Positions 34,799 to 44,092 of a stretch of DNA of 64,000 nucleotides are shown here, piece by piece (within the stretch, counting starts at the first letter, position 1; each line of letters begins with the position of its first letter). A program made the translations under genes and the position numbers. Where the stretch lies: the NCBI GenBank assembly GCA_041665525.1, contig JBAYIS010000008.1, positions 1 through 64,000 of the forward strand. The letters are read 5' to 3'. The stretch is from UBA8401 sp041665525. GTDB lineage: Bacteria; Bacteroidota; Ignavibacteria; UBA10030; UBA8401. The notes below the pieces were generated by a model. That model saw nothing but the letters and a program-made list of their open reading frames with translations. It was not told the origin of the DNA and searched no databases.

Positions 34799-36367
34799 AT
34801 GACAATTGTAAATCGCAGCTTGCTGTTTCTTTTTCTATTTTCTTCTGTGTCATGGACACAGCGCACACGTCCGGAACGGACCTCATACGAGGAAACCTCC
34901 CGCTATCAGGATGTAATGGAATTTCTCGATGCTCTGAAAATGGACGGTGTCACGATGAAACGAACATGGTTGGGATATTCGTCGCAGGGCAGACGTCTGC
35001 CAATGATCGTGTGCGGTGATGTGGCCGGTACCGATCCCGAATCGATCCGGAAATCCGGTAAACTTGTTGTCTATATTCAGGGAAACATCCACGCAGGCGA
35101 AGTGGAAGGGAAGGAAGCGATATTGGAACTTCTCCGCGAATTGAGAGAGGGGAAGCATGCTGAGTGGAGAAGAAGACTCGTGCTGTTGATTGTCCCCATA
35201 TTGAATGCAGACGGCAACGAGAATATTAGTCTCTATAATCGACCGTGGCAGTATGGACCGATCGCAGGAATGGGGCAACGTGCGAATGCGCAAGGCCTCG
35301 ATCTGAACCGCGATCATATGAAACTGGAAACGCCGGAGGTTCTTTCGTTTGTAAAAATGCTGAATGACTATGATCCGCATGTGACGATCGATCTCCATAC
35401 AACGAATGGTTCATTTCATGCGTATCACATTACGTACAGTTTTGCATTGAATCCAATGGTAGACACGGGACTGGATACATACACCAGGAAGGTATTCTTT
35501 CCGAAAGTGGAACAGAAAATGACTGCGATGAAATGGCGGACACACCGGTACGGTGATTATCTGGAAAAGACTCCTGCCGGAATACCGGGATACTTTTTCT
35601 GGGCAACCGAACCCCGTTTCAACAGCAATTATGTCGGTTTTCGCAACCGGCTGGCGATTCTGAGTGAATCTTATTCCTATATCAGTTTTCAACAGCGGAT
35701 CGCCTCAACGAAAGCGCTTGTAGTGAGTATCCTCGATGTGGCGAACGGCAATTCGAGCGCAATCAAAGAAGCCGTATCCGCTGCCGATGCGGCAGCAAAG
35801 GAACTGGTGAAAAACGATTCGCTCTGTGTTCAAGCCGAGGTGATCGAATCGAACAGCGCTCAGGAAATTTTGCTTGCCGCGGTGAAAGAAGAGCGCAATC
35901 CGTACAGCGGTGAAGTGATGTATCGAATGAATGAAGACAGCATAAAAAGCATCGTGACATCCGAATTCTATGCAACCCGCGCGGTGAAAAAAGCGAAAGT
36001 GCCTGTCCGGTATATCGTTCCGGATTCGCTCACTGACGTCGTGCAGTTGCTGCGGGAGCATGGAATAAGAGTCGATACGGTGAAAAAGTCGCAGCGGTAT
36101 GTCGTACAACGATTTGCAATTCGCGGGAATAAACAGGCGGAACGGGAATTTCAAAAACACAAAATGCGAACGCTCGAAGGTGCATTCGAATCGGCGGAGC
36201 TTTCCGTAGCGGCGGGTTCGTTCATTGTTGAAATGGATCAGACGCTGTCTCGTCTTGCCTTTGCTCTGTTGGAACCGGAATCGGAAGACGGTGTGACGGC
36301 ATGGAATATGGTGGATAAAAAGTTTGGAGAAGGAAAATATTATCCTATTCTCAAGGTCATCAATTAA
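34799..36367 (+). CDS. Secreted M14-family zinc carboxypeptidase
   Basis: About 522 residues with a signal peptide (MTIVNRSLLFLFLFSSVSWT). The M14 zinc site is HAGEVEGKE (His98, Glu101) and TIDLHTTNGS (His200); QGLDLNRDHMKLETPE lies between, as usual. The C-terminal 150 residues are an extra non-catalytic region. It would trim peptides in the periplasm or outside the cell. ATG 34799 is chosen because the signal peptide begins there. It is followed after 14 bases by a prolyl oligopeptidase, so the pair probably works together in peptide use. Confidence 0.85.
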   Translation: MTIVNRSLLFLFLFSSVSWTQRTRPERTSYEETSRYQDVMEFLDALKMDGVTMKRTWLGYSSQGRRLPMIVCGDVAGTDPESIRKSGKLVVYIQGNIHAGEVEGKEAILELLRELREGKHAEWRRRLVLLIVPILNADGNENISLYNRPWQYGPIAGMGQRANAQGLDLNRDHMKLETPEVLSFVKMLNDYDPHVTIDLHTTNGSFHAYHITYSFALNPMVDTGLDTYTRKVFFPKVEQKMTAMKWRTHRYGDYLEKTPAGIPGYFFWATEPRFNSNYVGFRNRLAILSESYSYISFQQRIASTKALVVSILDVANGNSSAIKEAVSAADAAAKELVKNDSLCVQAEVIESNSAQEILLAAVKEERNPYSGEVMYRMNEDSIKSIVTSEFYATRAVKKAKVPVRYIVPDSLTDVVQLLREHGIRVDTVKKSQRYVVQRFAIRGNKQAEREFQKHKMRTLEGAFESAELSVAAGSFIVEMDQTLSRLAFALLEPESEDGVTAWNMVDKKFGEGKYYPILKVIN

Positions 36368-36381
36368 CGGAAAGGTACCGT

Positions 36382-38499
36382 ATGAAACAAATGCTTTGTA
36401 TCATGCTTCTTGGCTGTTCGCTTCTGTTTGCACAGTTCCAATATCCTGTCACATCCAAATCGGATCAGACCGATGCCTATTTCGGCAAATCAATTCCGGA
36501 TCCGTACCGATGGCTGGAGGACGACCGGTCAACAGCGACGGCAGGCTGGGTAAAATCGCAGAATGATGTGACATTCGGATATTTGGAGAAGATTCCATTC
36601 CGGAATAAGGTAAGGGATCGGATCACTAAATTGGTGAACTATCCAAAATATGGAGCGCCATTCAGAGCGGGGAAGAACTGGTATTTCTATAAGAACGACG
36701 GATTGCAAAATCAAAGTGCATTATACATTCAGCGCGGCTCTTTGGAAGCAAAGGTGGAACTCTTTCTCGATCCGAATAAGCTCTCGGGGGATGGTACCAC
36801 TTCGCTTGCCGATGTATCGTTCAGCAAGGATGGAAAATATGCAGCGTATTCAGTCTCCAAAGCCGGTTCGGACTGGCGAGAGATCTTCGTGATGGATGTG
36901 AAGACGAAGAAACTGTTGAAGGATAAAATAGAGTGGGCGAAATTCACCGGAATCACCTGGCGCGGAAACGGTTTCTATTATAATCGGTATGATATACCGA
37001 AGGATACCGGCGCCAAACTCTCCGCTTCCAATGAATTTCAGAAAGTCTACTATCATGTGCTCGGCACCGCACAATCCAAAGACGAACTGATGATGGAGGA
37101 TAAAGAAAATCCGCACATGGGATTCGGTGTTGGATTGACCGAAGATCAGAAATTCATGACTCTTTCTAAATGGCAAAGGAATGTGAACGGTAATGCGCTC
37201 TATTACCGGGATATGGTGAAAAAAACGGACTGGATGCCGATCCTGGAAACATTTGACAACGACATCTATGTGATCGATAACGATGGCGGGAAACTGCTGA
37301 TTTATACCAACTACAAAGCGCCGAACGGCAGAGTGATCTCTTTCGATCCCGCGAATCCCTCTCCGGAAAATTGGACGGAGATCCTTCCGGAAAAACCGGA
37401 AGCATTGACATCGGTCTCAATCATCGGCAGTAAACTATTTGCCATCTATATGAAGGATGTCAGTAATCGCGTGTATGTGCACGATCTGAAAGGAAAATTC
37501 GAAAATGAGATCTCGTTGGAAACAATCGGTACTGTCGGCGGTTTCAGCGGAGAGCGGAAGGATCAGATTACGTACTATACTTTGACGTCATTCACGTACC
37601 CTTCTGTGATTTATAAATATGATTTGAAGGCAAAACAGTCGACGCTGTACCGAAAGACCGATGTGGATTTCGACCCGAACGCATTTGAAACAAAACAGGT
37701 GTTTTATCCGAGCAAGGACGGAACAAAAATTCCGATGTTCATCGTCCATAAAAAAGGAATTCCTCTCGATGGCAATAATCCGACGTGGCTCTATGGTTAC
37801 GGCGGTTTCAATGTAAGCATCAATCCCAGCTTCAGCGCGGTGAAACTTGCATGGATAGAGCAGGGGGGCATCTACGCCGTTGCAAACCTCCGTGGCGGAA
37901 GCGAATACGGTGAAGAATGGCATAAGGCAGGGATGAAAATGAATAAACAGAATGTGTTCGATGATTTTATTGCTGCAGCGGAATATTTAATAGCGCAAAA
38001 ATATACCACTCCTTCGAAACTCGCAATCGAAGGACGGTCGAACGGGGGATTGCTTGTCGGTGCCACGATCAACCAGCGTCCGGATTTGTTCAAAGTAGCG
38101 CATCCCGGCGTTGGCGTGATGGATATGCTGCGGTTCCAGAACTTTACTATCGGCTGGGCATGGGTGAACGATTACGGTTCCAGCGACGACTCCGCACAAT
38201 TCGAATATTTGAAAAAGTATTCTCCGCTCCACAACATCTCCGACACACTGAACTATCCTGCAGTCCTGGTAACAACAGCGGATCATGATGATCGTGTTGT
38301 GCCGGCGCACTCATTTAAATACATCTCCACGCTGCAGGAGAAATATAAAGGCCCCAATCCCGTCATGATTCGGATCGAAACGTCCGCAGGCCATGGTGCC
38401 GGCAAACCGTTGTCGAAAGTGATCGATGAATGGACTGATATGTTCTCGTTCACCTGGTGGAATATGGGCGTGACGCCGATGTACTTGCTGAAGGAGTAG
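36382..38499 (+). CDS. Prolyl oligopeptidase family serine peptidase (S9A), exported
   Basis: A 705-residue enzyme of normal length. After a short signal (LLGCSLLFAQF) comes PDPYRWLEDDRS, the usual N-terminus, then a seven-bladed propeller and the alpha/beta-hydrolase domain. Catalytic residues: Ser553 in IEGRSNGGLL, an Asp in TADHDDRVVPAHS, His671 in SAGHGAGKP. It cleaves short peptides after proline. A Cys near the end of the signal (Cys12) leaves a lipoprotein form possible. The gene is followed by a perfect hairpin. Confidence 0.93.
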   Translation: MKQMLCIMLLGCSLLFAQFQYPVTSKSDQTDAYFGKSIPDPYRWLEDDRSTATAGWVKSQNDVTFGYLEKIPFRNKVRDRITKLVNYPKYGAPFRAGKNWYFYKNDGLQNQSALYIQRGSLEAKVELFLDPNKLSGDGTTSLADVSFSKDGKYAAYSVSKAGSDWREIFVMDVKTKKLLKDKIEWAKFTGITWRGNGFYYNRYDIPKDTGAKLSASNEFQKVYYHVLGTAQSKDELMMEDKENPHMGFGVGLTEDQKFMTLSKWQRNVNGNALYYRDMVKKTDWMPILETFDNDIYVIDNDGGKLLIYTNYKAPNGRVISFDPANPSPENWTEILPEKPEALTSVSIIGSKLFAIYMKDVSNRVYVHDLKGKFENEISLETIGTVGGFSGERKDQITYYTLTSFTYPSVIYKYDLKAKQSTLYRKTDVDFDPNAFETKQVFYPSKDGTKIPMFIVHKKGIPLDGNNPTWLYGYGGFNVSINPSFSAVKLAWIEQGGIYAVANLRGGSEYGEEWHKAGMKMNKQNVFDDFIAAAEYLIAQKYTTPSKLAIEGRSNGGLLVGATINQRPDLFKVAHPGVGVMDMLRFQNFTIGWAWVNDYGSSDDSAQFEYLKKYSPLHNISDTLNYPAVLVTTADHDDRVVPAHSFKYISTLQEKYKGPNPVMIRIETSAGHGAGKPLSKVIDEWTDMFSFTWWNMGVTPMYLLKE

Positions 38500-38508
38500 A
38501 ATGTATCC

Positions 38509-38539
38509 GCCTTGCGAAGGAGAAAAACCTTCGCAAGGC
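38509..38539 (+). terminator. Perfect hairpin after the prolyl oligopeptidase gene
   Basis: GCCTTGCGAAGG and CCTTCGCAAGGC form a 12-bp stem with a seven-base A-rich loop, ten bases after the stop. No T run follows on the plus strand, so it may act as a processing or stability element. Confidence 0.6.
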
Positions 38540-38656
38540 TTCCTGCCAACGATTACTTTAAAATCGACGAATTCTTCTTTTCATTTTTTTCATCGTTTCA
38601 TTCCATTGCGATTGCATTGTGTTTTGGGTAATTTACGTTTGGAATTGATCTTCCAT

Positions 38657-39046
38657 ATGAAACTACCTCTTTTTATTATACTATTCTTCGGTTGTCTTTG
38701 TGCGCATCACGTGTTGTATGCGCAAGACCAACTTCCGGAAAAGGTCCATACTTCCATTGATAAGATATTGGATGATCATCTTGCCGAAATAGAGAATACC
38801 ATAATACAAGAAAAAGAATTCGATGCCAGGACCGTTCTGCTGGTAACGGTTCCGCTGGAAAACTTTATCGAAGATGTCTTGTTCACCATAAACCGTCCGG
38901 CGGTGATTTATCCCAAAGTGATTTGCAAAGTGATCCGTGATCAATTTCGTCAGGGAAAATCCCGTGAGGAGATCGAGCGGATGCTCGTGACAATGCAAAA
39001 ACAAAATAAATTTGAGAAACTTTATGCTGCTGAACGCCAAAAATAA
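38657..39046 (+). CDS. Small exported protein of unknown function
   Basis: A 129-residue protein with a signal peptide (MKLPLFIILFFGCLCAHHVL ... YAQ) and a mainly helical mature part (IDKILDDHLAEIENTIIQE; REEIERMLVTMQKQNKFEKL). I do not recognise a family. The start at 38657 is chosen because the signal begins there. It is followed after seven bases by the barrel protein and then by the cyclase, so it is likely a periplasmic component of this three-gene set. Confidence 0.6.
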   Translation: MKLPLFIILFFGCLCAHHVLYAQDQLPEKVHTSIDKILDDHLAEIENTIIQEKEFDARTVLLVTVPLENFIEDVLFTINRPAVIYPKVICKVIRDQFRQGKSREEIERMLVTMQKQNKFEKLYAAERQK

Positions 39047-39053
39047 CACGCGG

Positions 39054-40025
39054 ATGCAATGGCTGAAATACCTTGCCTGGAGCATGCTGCTGGCAGCATT
39101 TGTATATGCGGGGGATATTAAACCGTCCGTGGAAGTGGAATTCAACATGTTCTACAACAGGAATTATCCCCAGCCGCTTTCCTTCCAGCTTCGGGAAGCG
39201 AAGCTATTTCTGGATGCGGATATTAGCGAACGATCAGCCGCGTTGATTGAATATACAATGAAGGACAACCTCATTCGTTCGCAGCTGGAACGAGCATATT
39301 TTACCCAGCACGAATTGCCATTCAACAGTCAATTGACCCTTGGTCAATTCCGCAATCCTTTCGGTTATTTCGACCCGTTCACTGTTTCACATTCTACCAC
39401 TAAGAGTACAGGATTGGCTCCAGATACACTGATGCCGGAATTCAAGCTGCGGGATTTAGATGTCGGACTATATTGGGAATCGCAGGGAGAAGCGGTAACA
39501 TTCGGACTTGGCGTTACGAATGGTAATGGCATCAATAACCTGAAAGATGATAATAATTTTAAGGATTTTGTCGGTCACGCCGTTGTTTCGTTTGGAGAAC
39601 TGCAGGTGGGGGTGAATGGTTATTACGGCAGGAAAAATTCAGTGAATAATGATGGATCGGTGAGCAGCTATTCTTCAGTAGAAGTAATGGCAGCAGGTCT
39701 GGAGGCAATGGCATATGTCGGTAATGCCACGATCGCCATGGAAGCACTTGTGCGGAACTACGGCACGCTGCACAGCGCGGGAAGCTACCTGACAATGAAC
39801 TACGATCTGTCATCATTCTTGATCCCCACATTACGCAGCACAACCCGTTTGGAAGTATTCGATCCGGATACACATGTGCCAACCGACGAATCGGTGCAAT
39901 GGGCGCAGGGATTCCTTTATACGATCAGTCGCGGCTATCTGGCAAAACTGGAGTTCGTATTGAATCTGGAAAAGTACCGTCGACAGGGAAACGAGATTTT
40001 CTTTGAACTGGAATACGAACTGTAA
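39054..40025 (+). CDS. Outer-membrane beta-barrel (porin-like) protein
   Basis: A 323-residue exported protein (signal MQWLKYLAWSMLLAAFVYAG) with alternating strands and a porin-like core (SQLTLGQFRNPFGYFDPF, RDLDVGLYWES), ending in the strand NEIFFELEYEL. It resembles phosphate-selective or short-chain porins in style, but no exact family is claimed. Gaps to neighbours are seven and nine bases, so it forms an operon with the small exported protein and the cyclase; the link between a pore and a cyclase is unexplained. Confidence 0.7.
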   Translation: MQWLKYLAWSMLLAAFVYAGDIKPSVEVEFNMFYNRNYPQPLSFQLREAKLFLDADISERSAALIEYTMKDNLIRSQLERAYFTQHELPFNSQLTLGQFRNPFGYFDPFTVSHSTTKSTGLAPDTLMPEFKLRDLDVGLYWESQGEAVTFGLGVTNGNGINNLKDDNNFKDFVGHAVVSFGELQVGVNGYYGRKNSVNNDGSVSSYSSVEVMAAGLEAMAYVGNATIAMEALVRNYGTLHSAGSYLTMNYDLSSFLIPTLRSTTRLEVFDPDTHVPTDESVQWAQGFLYTISRGYLAKLEFVLNLEKYRRQGNEIFFELEYEL

Positions 40026-40034
40026 CGACTCGCC

Positions 40035-41414
40035 GTGAAACAATTCTCCATAGGATTGAAATTCCTCTTGTTTGTCACTCCCATCGTATTGATTGGCGAT
40101 ATTGTCTTTACATTTTTTGCGGTACGGTACAGTAGAGAATACCTGATCAACGAAATGCAGCAGACCATGTTGAGCATTTCGCATACAATCGCCGTCGATG
40201 TCGCACGGGGATACGATATCCAGAATACACGAAGTTTATACAGTCTATTGACAGAACTGAAACAATTTGATTCCCGCATCCAGGATATTTCGATCACCGA
40301 TTCTTCAGGAACAATCGTTGCCGCGCTTTCTGTGGATAGGCTGCTCACGAAAGACACTTCGGCAATCGTGCAGACGGTGTTAAAGCGACGGAGAGAGGAA
40401 ATATCCTTTGTCGAATCATCCAAACGAAGTATGGCCGTGGTGCCAATCCGAGCGCGCCCTTCCACCACAATAATTGGAACGCTGACGATTGTCTTTTCCA
40501 TCGAAGAAATGTACACCGTTATTTATTCCCTTCAGACAATCCTTGTCTCCATTTCTGCGGCAGTGTTTCTCTTTCTCAGCATCGGCATCGTTCTCCTTGC
40601 CAGATATTTGATCGTCAAACCGATTCTTCGATTCTTCCCGACACTGGAGCATATTGAACAAGGTGATTACAGCCTGCCGGTGCCAGTCCGAAATAATGAT
40701 GAAATAAATCAGCTGGCCGGACATGTGAACAAAATGGCTGCGGGATTGAAGGAGCGCGAATTTGTGAAGGACACTTTCTCGCGATATGTGCCGAAAGAAG
40801 TGGTCGATCAGATACTTGAACGAAAGATCCGTCCGAAATTGGAGGGAGAATTGCGCGAAGTGACGGTATTCTTCAGCGATATCCGGGGATTTACAAGAAT
40901 GACGGAACGTTTGGGAGCGGAACAAATCGTCCATTTGCTGAACCGGTATTTTACGGCTATGACGGATGTCGCAATTGCATACGGCGGAATGATCGATAAA
41001 TTTTCCGGCGACGAAATCATGATTTTGTTTGGTGCTCCGTTTCCATCGGACGAAGATCCGTTACGGGCGGTACGGATGGGATTGGCAATGCAGCATCGTT
41101 TGGAATTGTTGAACGATGAATTTGCTAACGATGGATTGGAACATATCGCAATCGGCATTGGCATTGCTACTGGAAAAGTAATTTTGGGAAATGTCGGGTC
41201 GGAAAAACGCTTGAATTATTCTGTCATCGGTGATACGGTCAATTTGGCGGCGCGACTTGTTTCCAAAGCATCAGCGAATGAGATTTTGATCGATGGGACA
41301 ACACACCAATTCATCTCGTCAAATTATTTGTGTAATTCACTTGGTGCAATTCAGGTGAAAGGAAAAGAGTTTCCTGTTGATGTCTATACGGTCGTTTCTA
41401 CAATCACATCATGA
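40035..41414 (+). CDS. Membrane class III adenylate cyclase with HAMP domain
   Basis: A 459-residue protein starting at GTG 40035. Layout: transmembrane helix (about 10-30), periplasmic sensor (about 31-165), second helix (about 168-195), HAMP linker (VKPILRFFPTLEHIEQGDY) and a class III cyclase domain (about 260-450). The cyclase has metal-binding Asp residues in VFFSDIRGF and KFSGDEIMILFG, and GDTVNLAARL near the end. The Lys before FSGDE favours ATP over GTP. It probably makes cyclic AMP in response to a periplasmic signal. Confidence 0.88.
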   Translation: MKQFSIGLKFLLFVTPIVLIGDIVFTFFAVRYSREYLINEMQQTMLSISHTIAVDVARGYDIQNTRSLYSLLTELKQFDSRIQDISITDSSGTIVAALSVDRLLTKDTSAIVQTVLKRRREEISFVESSKRSMAVVPIRARPSTTIIGTLTIVFSIEEMYTVIYSLQTILVSISAAVFLFLSIGIVLLARYLIVKPILRFFPTLEHIEQGDYSLPVPVRNNDEINQLAGHVNKMAAGLKEREFVKDTFSRYVPKEVVDQILERKIRPKLEGELREVTVFFSDIRGFTRMTERLGAEQIVHLLNRYFTAMTDVAIAYGGMIDKFSGDEIMILFGAPFPSDEDPLRAVRMGLAMQHRLELLNDEFANDGLEHIAIGIGIATGKVILGNVGSEKRLNYSVIGDTVNLAARLVSKASANEILIDGTTHQFISSNYLCNSLGAIQVKGKEFPVDVYTVVSTITS

Positions 41415-41807
41415 AATGAAACTCCGCAAAGAGAGAAGAGGAAACCTACTATCCTCAAAGGTCATGGAGCATCCAACATGTATTTCACATATTCAAACAT
41501 GCGGAAAAGAGATAATCCTGTCTGAAGAAAGAGTGTCTCTAAGTTTACACTCATTGAATTTTCACTGTAATTTGAAAAAATAACCAAAGTCACACCTTAA
41601 AAAAAGTCATACCCTATCGCTTGCGTCTTTCCATTGGATTTCTTACGTTCACTTAAAGTTATTCTTGAACAAGAGACGATTCTTGCCAATAACGACAATA
41701 AGAGTATTTCCCTTCCGCTTTCCGAATTTTTTCATTCGTCTGTACTTCCTACGTCTTTTTCCGTTAATTCACTGTTTCCAATCACAAAGAAAGGTTCAAA
41801 CAACGCA
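41415..41807. other. 393-base intergenic region before phoH
   Basis: AT-rich sequence with no open frame that I trust, no hairpin with a T run and no recognisable repeat. The open frames that cross it start far upstream of any family homology. Confidence 0.5.
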
Positions 41808-43133
41808 ATGGCGAAAAAGAAGAAAATTTTTGTTCTCGATACCAACGTTGTTTTACATGACAGTTCCTGCATCTATCAATTCAAGGAACACGATGTTGTC
41901 ATTCCGGTAACGGTACTGGAGGAGCTCGACGCATTCAAAAAAGGAAACGAATCGATAAATTTTCACGCGCGCGAATTTGCACGTAATGTAGATGCAATGA
42001 GCGGCGATCATATCTTTAACGGCGGAATTAAGATCGGGCCAAAACTGGGCAAGATCACCGTTCGGCTCGAACAGGATTTTCATAAAGACATTTATGCTTC
42101 GTTTACCCAAAGTAAACCCGATCATCAAATTCTTAATACCGCCTACTGCCTGGCAAAGGAACAATCCTCTCGCGAAGTGATCCTTGTGTCAAAGGATGTG
42201 AACCTGCGGATGAAGGCGAAAGCGGTCGGCCTTCCGGCACAGGATTATAAGAACGATCAGGTGAAAAACCTGACGGAACTCTACACCGGTCATCGCACAG
42301 TGGAGAATGTCGATGAAAAGGTCATTGCCCGGCTCCATATGAATCCATACGAAGTGCCGCCGGATGCCCTGCCGACGAACCACTTCCGTCCAAACGAATT
42401 CGTTATCATGCGGAACGGGAAACAATCCGCACTGGCAACGTTCGACGCGGAACGCCAGCGAATTTCAAAAATCGAAAAAACAGTCGCTTACGGCATTGCG
42501 CCGCACAACGCCGAACAGATCTTCGCGCTGAACGCATTGATGAATCCCGAAATCCAGCTGGTGACAATTTCCGGTAAAGCGGGGACCGGTAAAACTCTGC
42601 TTGCATTAGCCGCTGCATTGGAACGGCGGAAACTTTACAGGCAAATCTTCATGGCGCGTCCAATCGTCCCGCTATCCAACAAGGATATCGGCTATCTCCC
42701 CGGTGACATCGAATCCAAACTCGATCCGTACATGCAGCCGCTGTTCGACAATTTGAATGTCATCAAGAACCAGTACCTGGAGTCCGATCAGCAGTATCAA
42801 CGGATCGATCAGCTTCTACAGGATGAAAAATTGGTGATCGAAGCGCTCTCCTATATTCGAGGACGAAGCTTGGTGAAGATCTTTTTCATTGTGGATGAAG
42901 CCCAGAACCTGACGCCGCACGAAGTGAAAACGATCATCACACGCGCCGGCGAAGGGACGAAGATCGTCCTTACCGGCGATATCTATCAGATAGACCATCC
43001 GTACCTGGACAGTCAATCCAATGGATTGAGCTACCTGATTGAAAAAATGCAGGGGCAGAAGATCTACGCCCATATCAATCTGGAAAAAGGAGAACGGTCG
43101 AAACTGGCAGAACTGGCAAGCAACTTATTGTAA
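41808..43133 (+). CDS. PIN domain-PhoH ATPase (YlaK-type)
   Basis: A 441-residue protein: N-terminal PIN nuclease-like domain (KIFVLDTNVVLHDSSCIYQF, ending near VSKDVNLRMKAKAVGLPA) and C-terminal PhoH ATPase with Walker A GKAGTGKTLLALAAA and Walker B FIVDEAQNLTPHE. PIN-PhoH proteins are linked to RNA handling. I start at ATG 41808 (MAKKKKIFVLDTN). Its 3' end appears to be duplicated in decayed form at 45879-45975. Confidence 0.9.
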   Translation: MAKKKKIFVLDTNVVLHDSSCIYQFKEHDVVIPVTVLEELDAFKKGNESINFHAREFARNVDAMSGDHIFNGGIKIGPKLGKITVRLEQDFHKDIYASFTQSKPDHQILNTAYCLAKEQSSREVILVSKDVNLRMKAKAVGLPAQDYKNDQVKNLTELYTGHRTVENVDEKVIARLHMNPYEVPPDALPTNHFRPNEFVIMRNGKQSALATFDAERQRISKIEKTVAYGIAPHNAEQIFALNALMNPEIQLVTISGKAGTGKTLLALAAALERRKLYRQIFMARPIVPLSNKDIGYLPGDIESKLDPYMQPLFDNLNVIKNQYLESDQQYQRIDQLLQDEKLVIEALSYIRGRSLVKIFFIVDEAQNLTPHEVKTIITRAGEGTKIVLTGDIYQIDHPYLDSQSNGLSYLIEKMQGQKIYAHINLEKGERSKLAELASNLL

Positions 43134-43230
43134 CAGAGTCGTTACGGATTAGTACTCAAGTATCAGATGTGAGGGAAAACAGTATTTGATCAGGTCCATC
43201 CTAAGAAACTGTTCGGGAAAGGACTCTTTG

Positions 43231-43291
43231 GGAATGGTTGTTGTTTCTGCGCCGCTTGTCCGTCTTCTTTTTAGCGGCGCCGAACCATTCC
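43231..43291. repeat. Two-part inverted repeat downstream of phoH
   Basis: Outer arms GGAATGGTT/AACCATTCC (43231-43239, 43283-43291) enclose inner arms GCGCCGCT/AGCGGCGC (43249-43256, 43273-43280). The loop between inner arms contains CTTCTTTTT. It could end phoH transcription; otherwise unexplained. The remainder of the 270-base gap between the convergent phoH and nudK genes shows nothing clear. Confidence 0.6.
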
Positions 43292-43403
43292 GTCATCATT
43301 GTTGTATGCTGTAATTGCTTCGATGGATTTCTTTTGTTTGTGTATTCACTATGTCTGCAACCGTATAAGATGGTGTAGGCGAAAATGTATACTTTTGATT
43401 ACA

Positions 43404-43982
43404 TCAAAGGATATGGTGAAGTGCAATATATTGAAGCAACATAATGGTTTTACCGTCTTTGATTTCACCTTTATCTATCAGTTTCAATGCTTGTTCGATT
43501 CCGATTTCCAAAACTTCGATGTTTTCTTCTTCATGCTCAACCCCTCCGCCTTTTCCAAATTTCATTTCTTTGGAATATTCAGCAATAAAAAAATGCAGCA
43601 ATTCTGTCACTGAGCCCGGCGACATATACGCTTCAAAGATTTTTTGAACTGAAGAAACTTTATAACCAGTTTCTTCTTCCGTTTCCCGTTTAATGCAATC
43701 TTCTGCATTATCTTTGTCCAGTAATCCTGCGCATGCTTCAATGAGCATTCCGTTTTCGTTTCCGTTCACAAAGGTTGGCAGCCGAAATTGCCTTGTGAGT
43801 ATCACGGTTTTTTGTGCTTTGTTATAAAGCAAAATTGTAGCCCCATTTCCTCTGTCGTAAGTTTCTCTGCTTTGCGTTTGTTTTGACCCATCCCTTTTAA
43901 AATATTCGTATGTTATTTTTCGCAGAACATACCAATTGTCCGAAAGGACTTCTGTATTTAATATTTTTACTTTGTCGATCAT
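43404..43982 (-). CDS. nudK: Nudix hydrolase, NudK-like
   Basis: A 192-residue protein, the length of NudK (GDP-mannose/ADP-ribose-type pyrophosphatase). The Nudix box is complete: AGLLDKDNAEDCIKRETEEE followed by TGY. The N-terminus (VLSDNWYVLRKITYEYFKRD) and VILTRQFRLPTFVNG also match NudK. AGAGGT lies before the ATG. It is clearly more AT-rich than the flanking phoH and TonB genes, like the two genes upstream on the same strand, which suggests they arrived together. Confidence 0.85.
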   Translation of the reverse strand: MIDKVKILNTEVLSDNWYVLRKITYEYFKRDGSKQTQSRETYDRGNGATILLYNKAQKTVILTRQFRLPTFVNGNENGMLIEACAGLLDKDNAEDCIKRETEEETGYKVSSVQKIFEAYMSPGSVTELLHFFIAEYSKEMKFGKGGGVEHEEENIEVLEIGIEQALKLIDKGEIKDGKTIMLLQYIALHHIL

Positions 43983-44092
43983 TTCGAGACCTCTGAAATA
44001 TTATTTATGTATGATCATTTCGATACCGCTTTCGCGGGAGAGAAATCTTGTCTTCGAATGACCAAGACATTCATTTATGAGACTGCCGCTAT

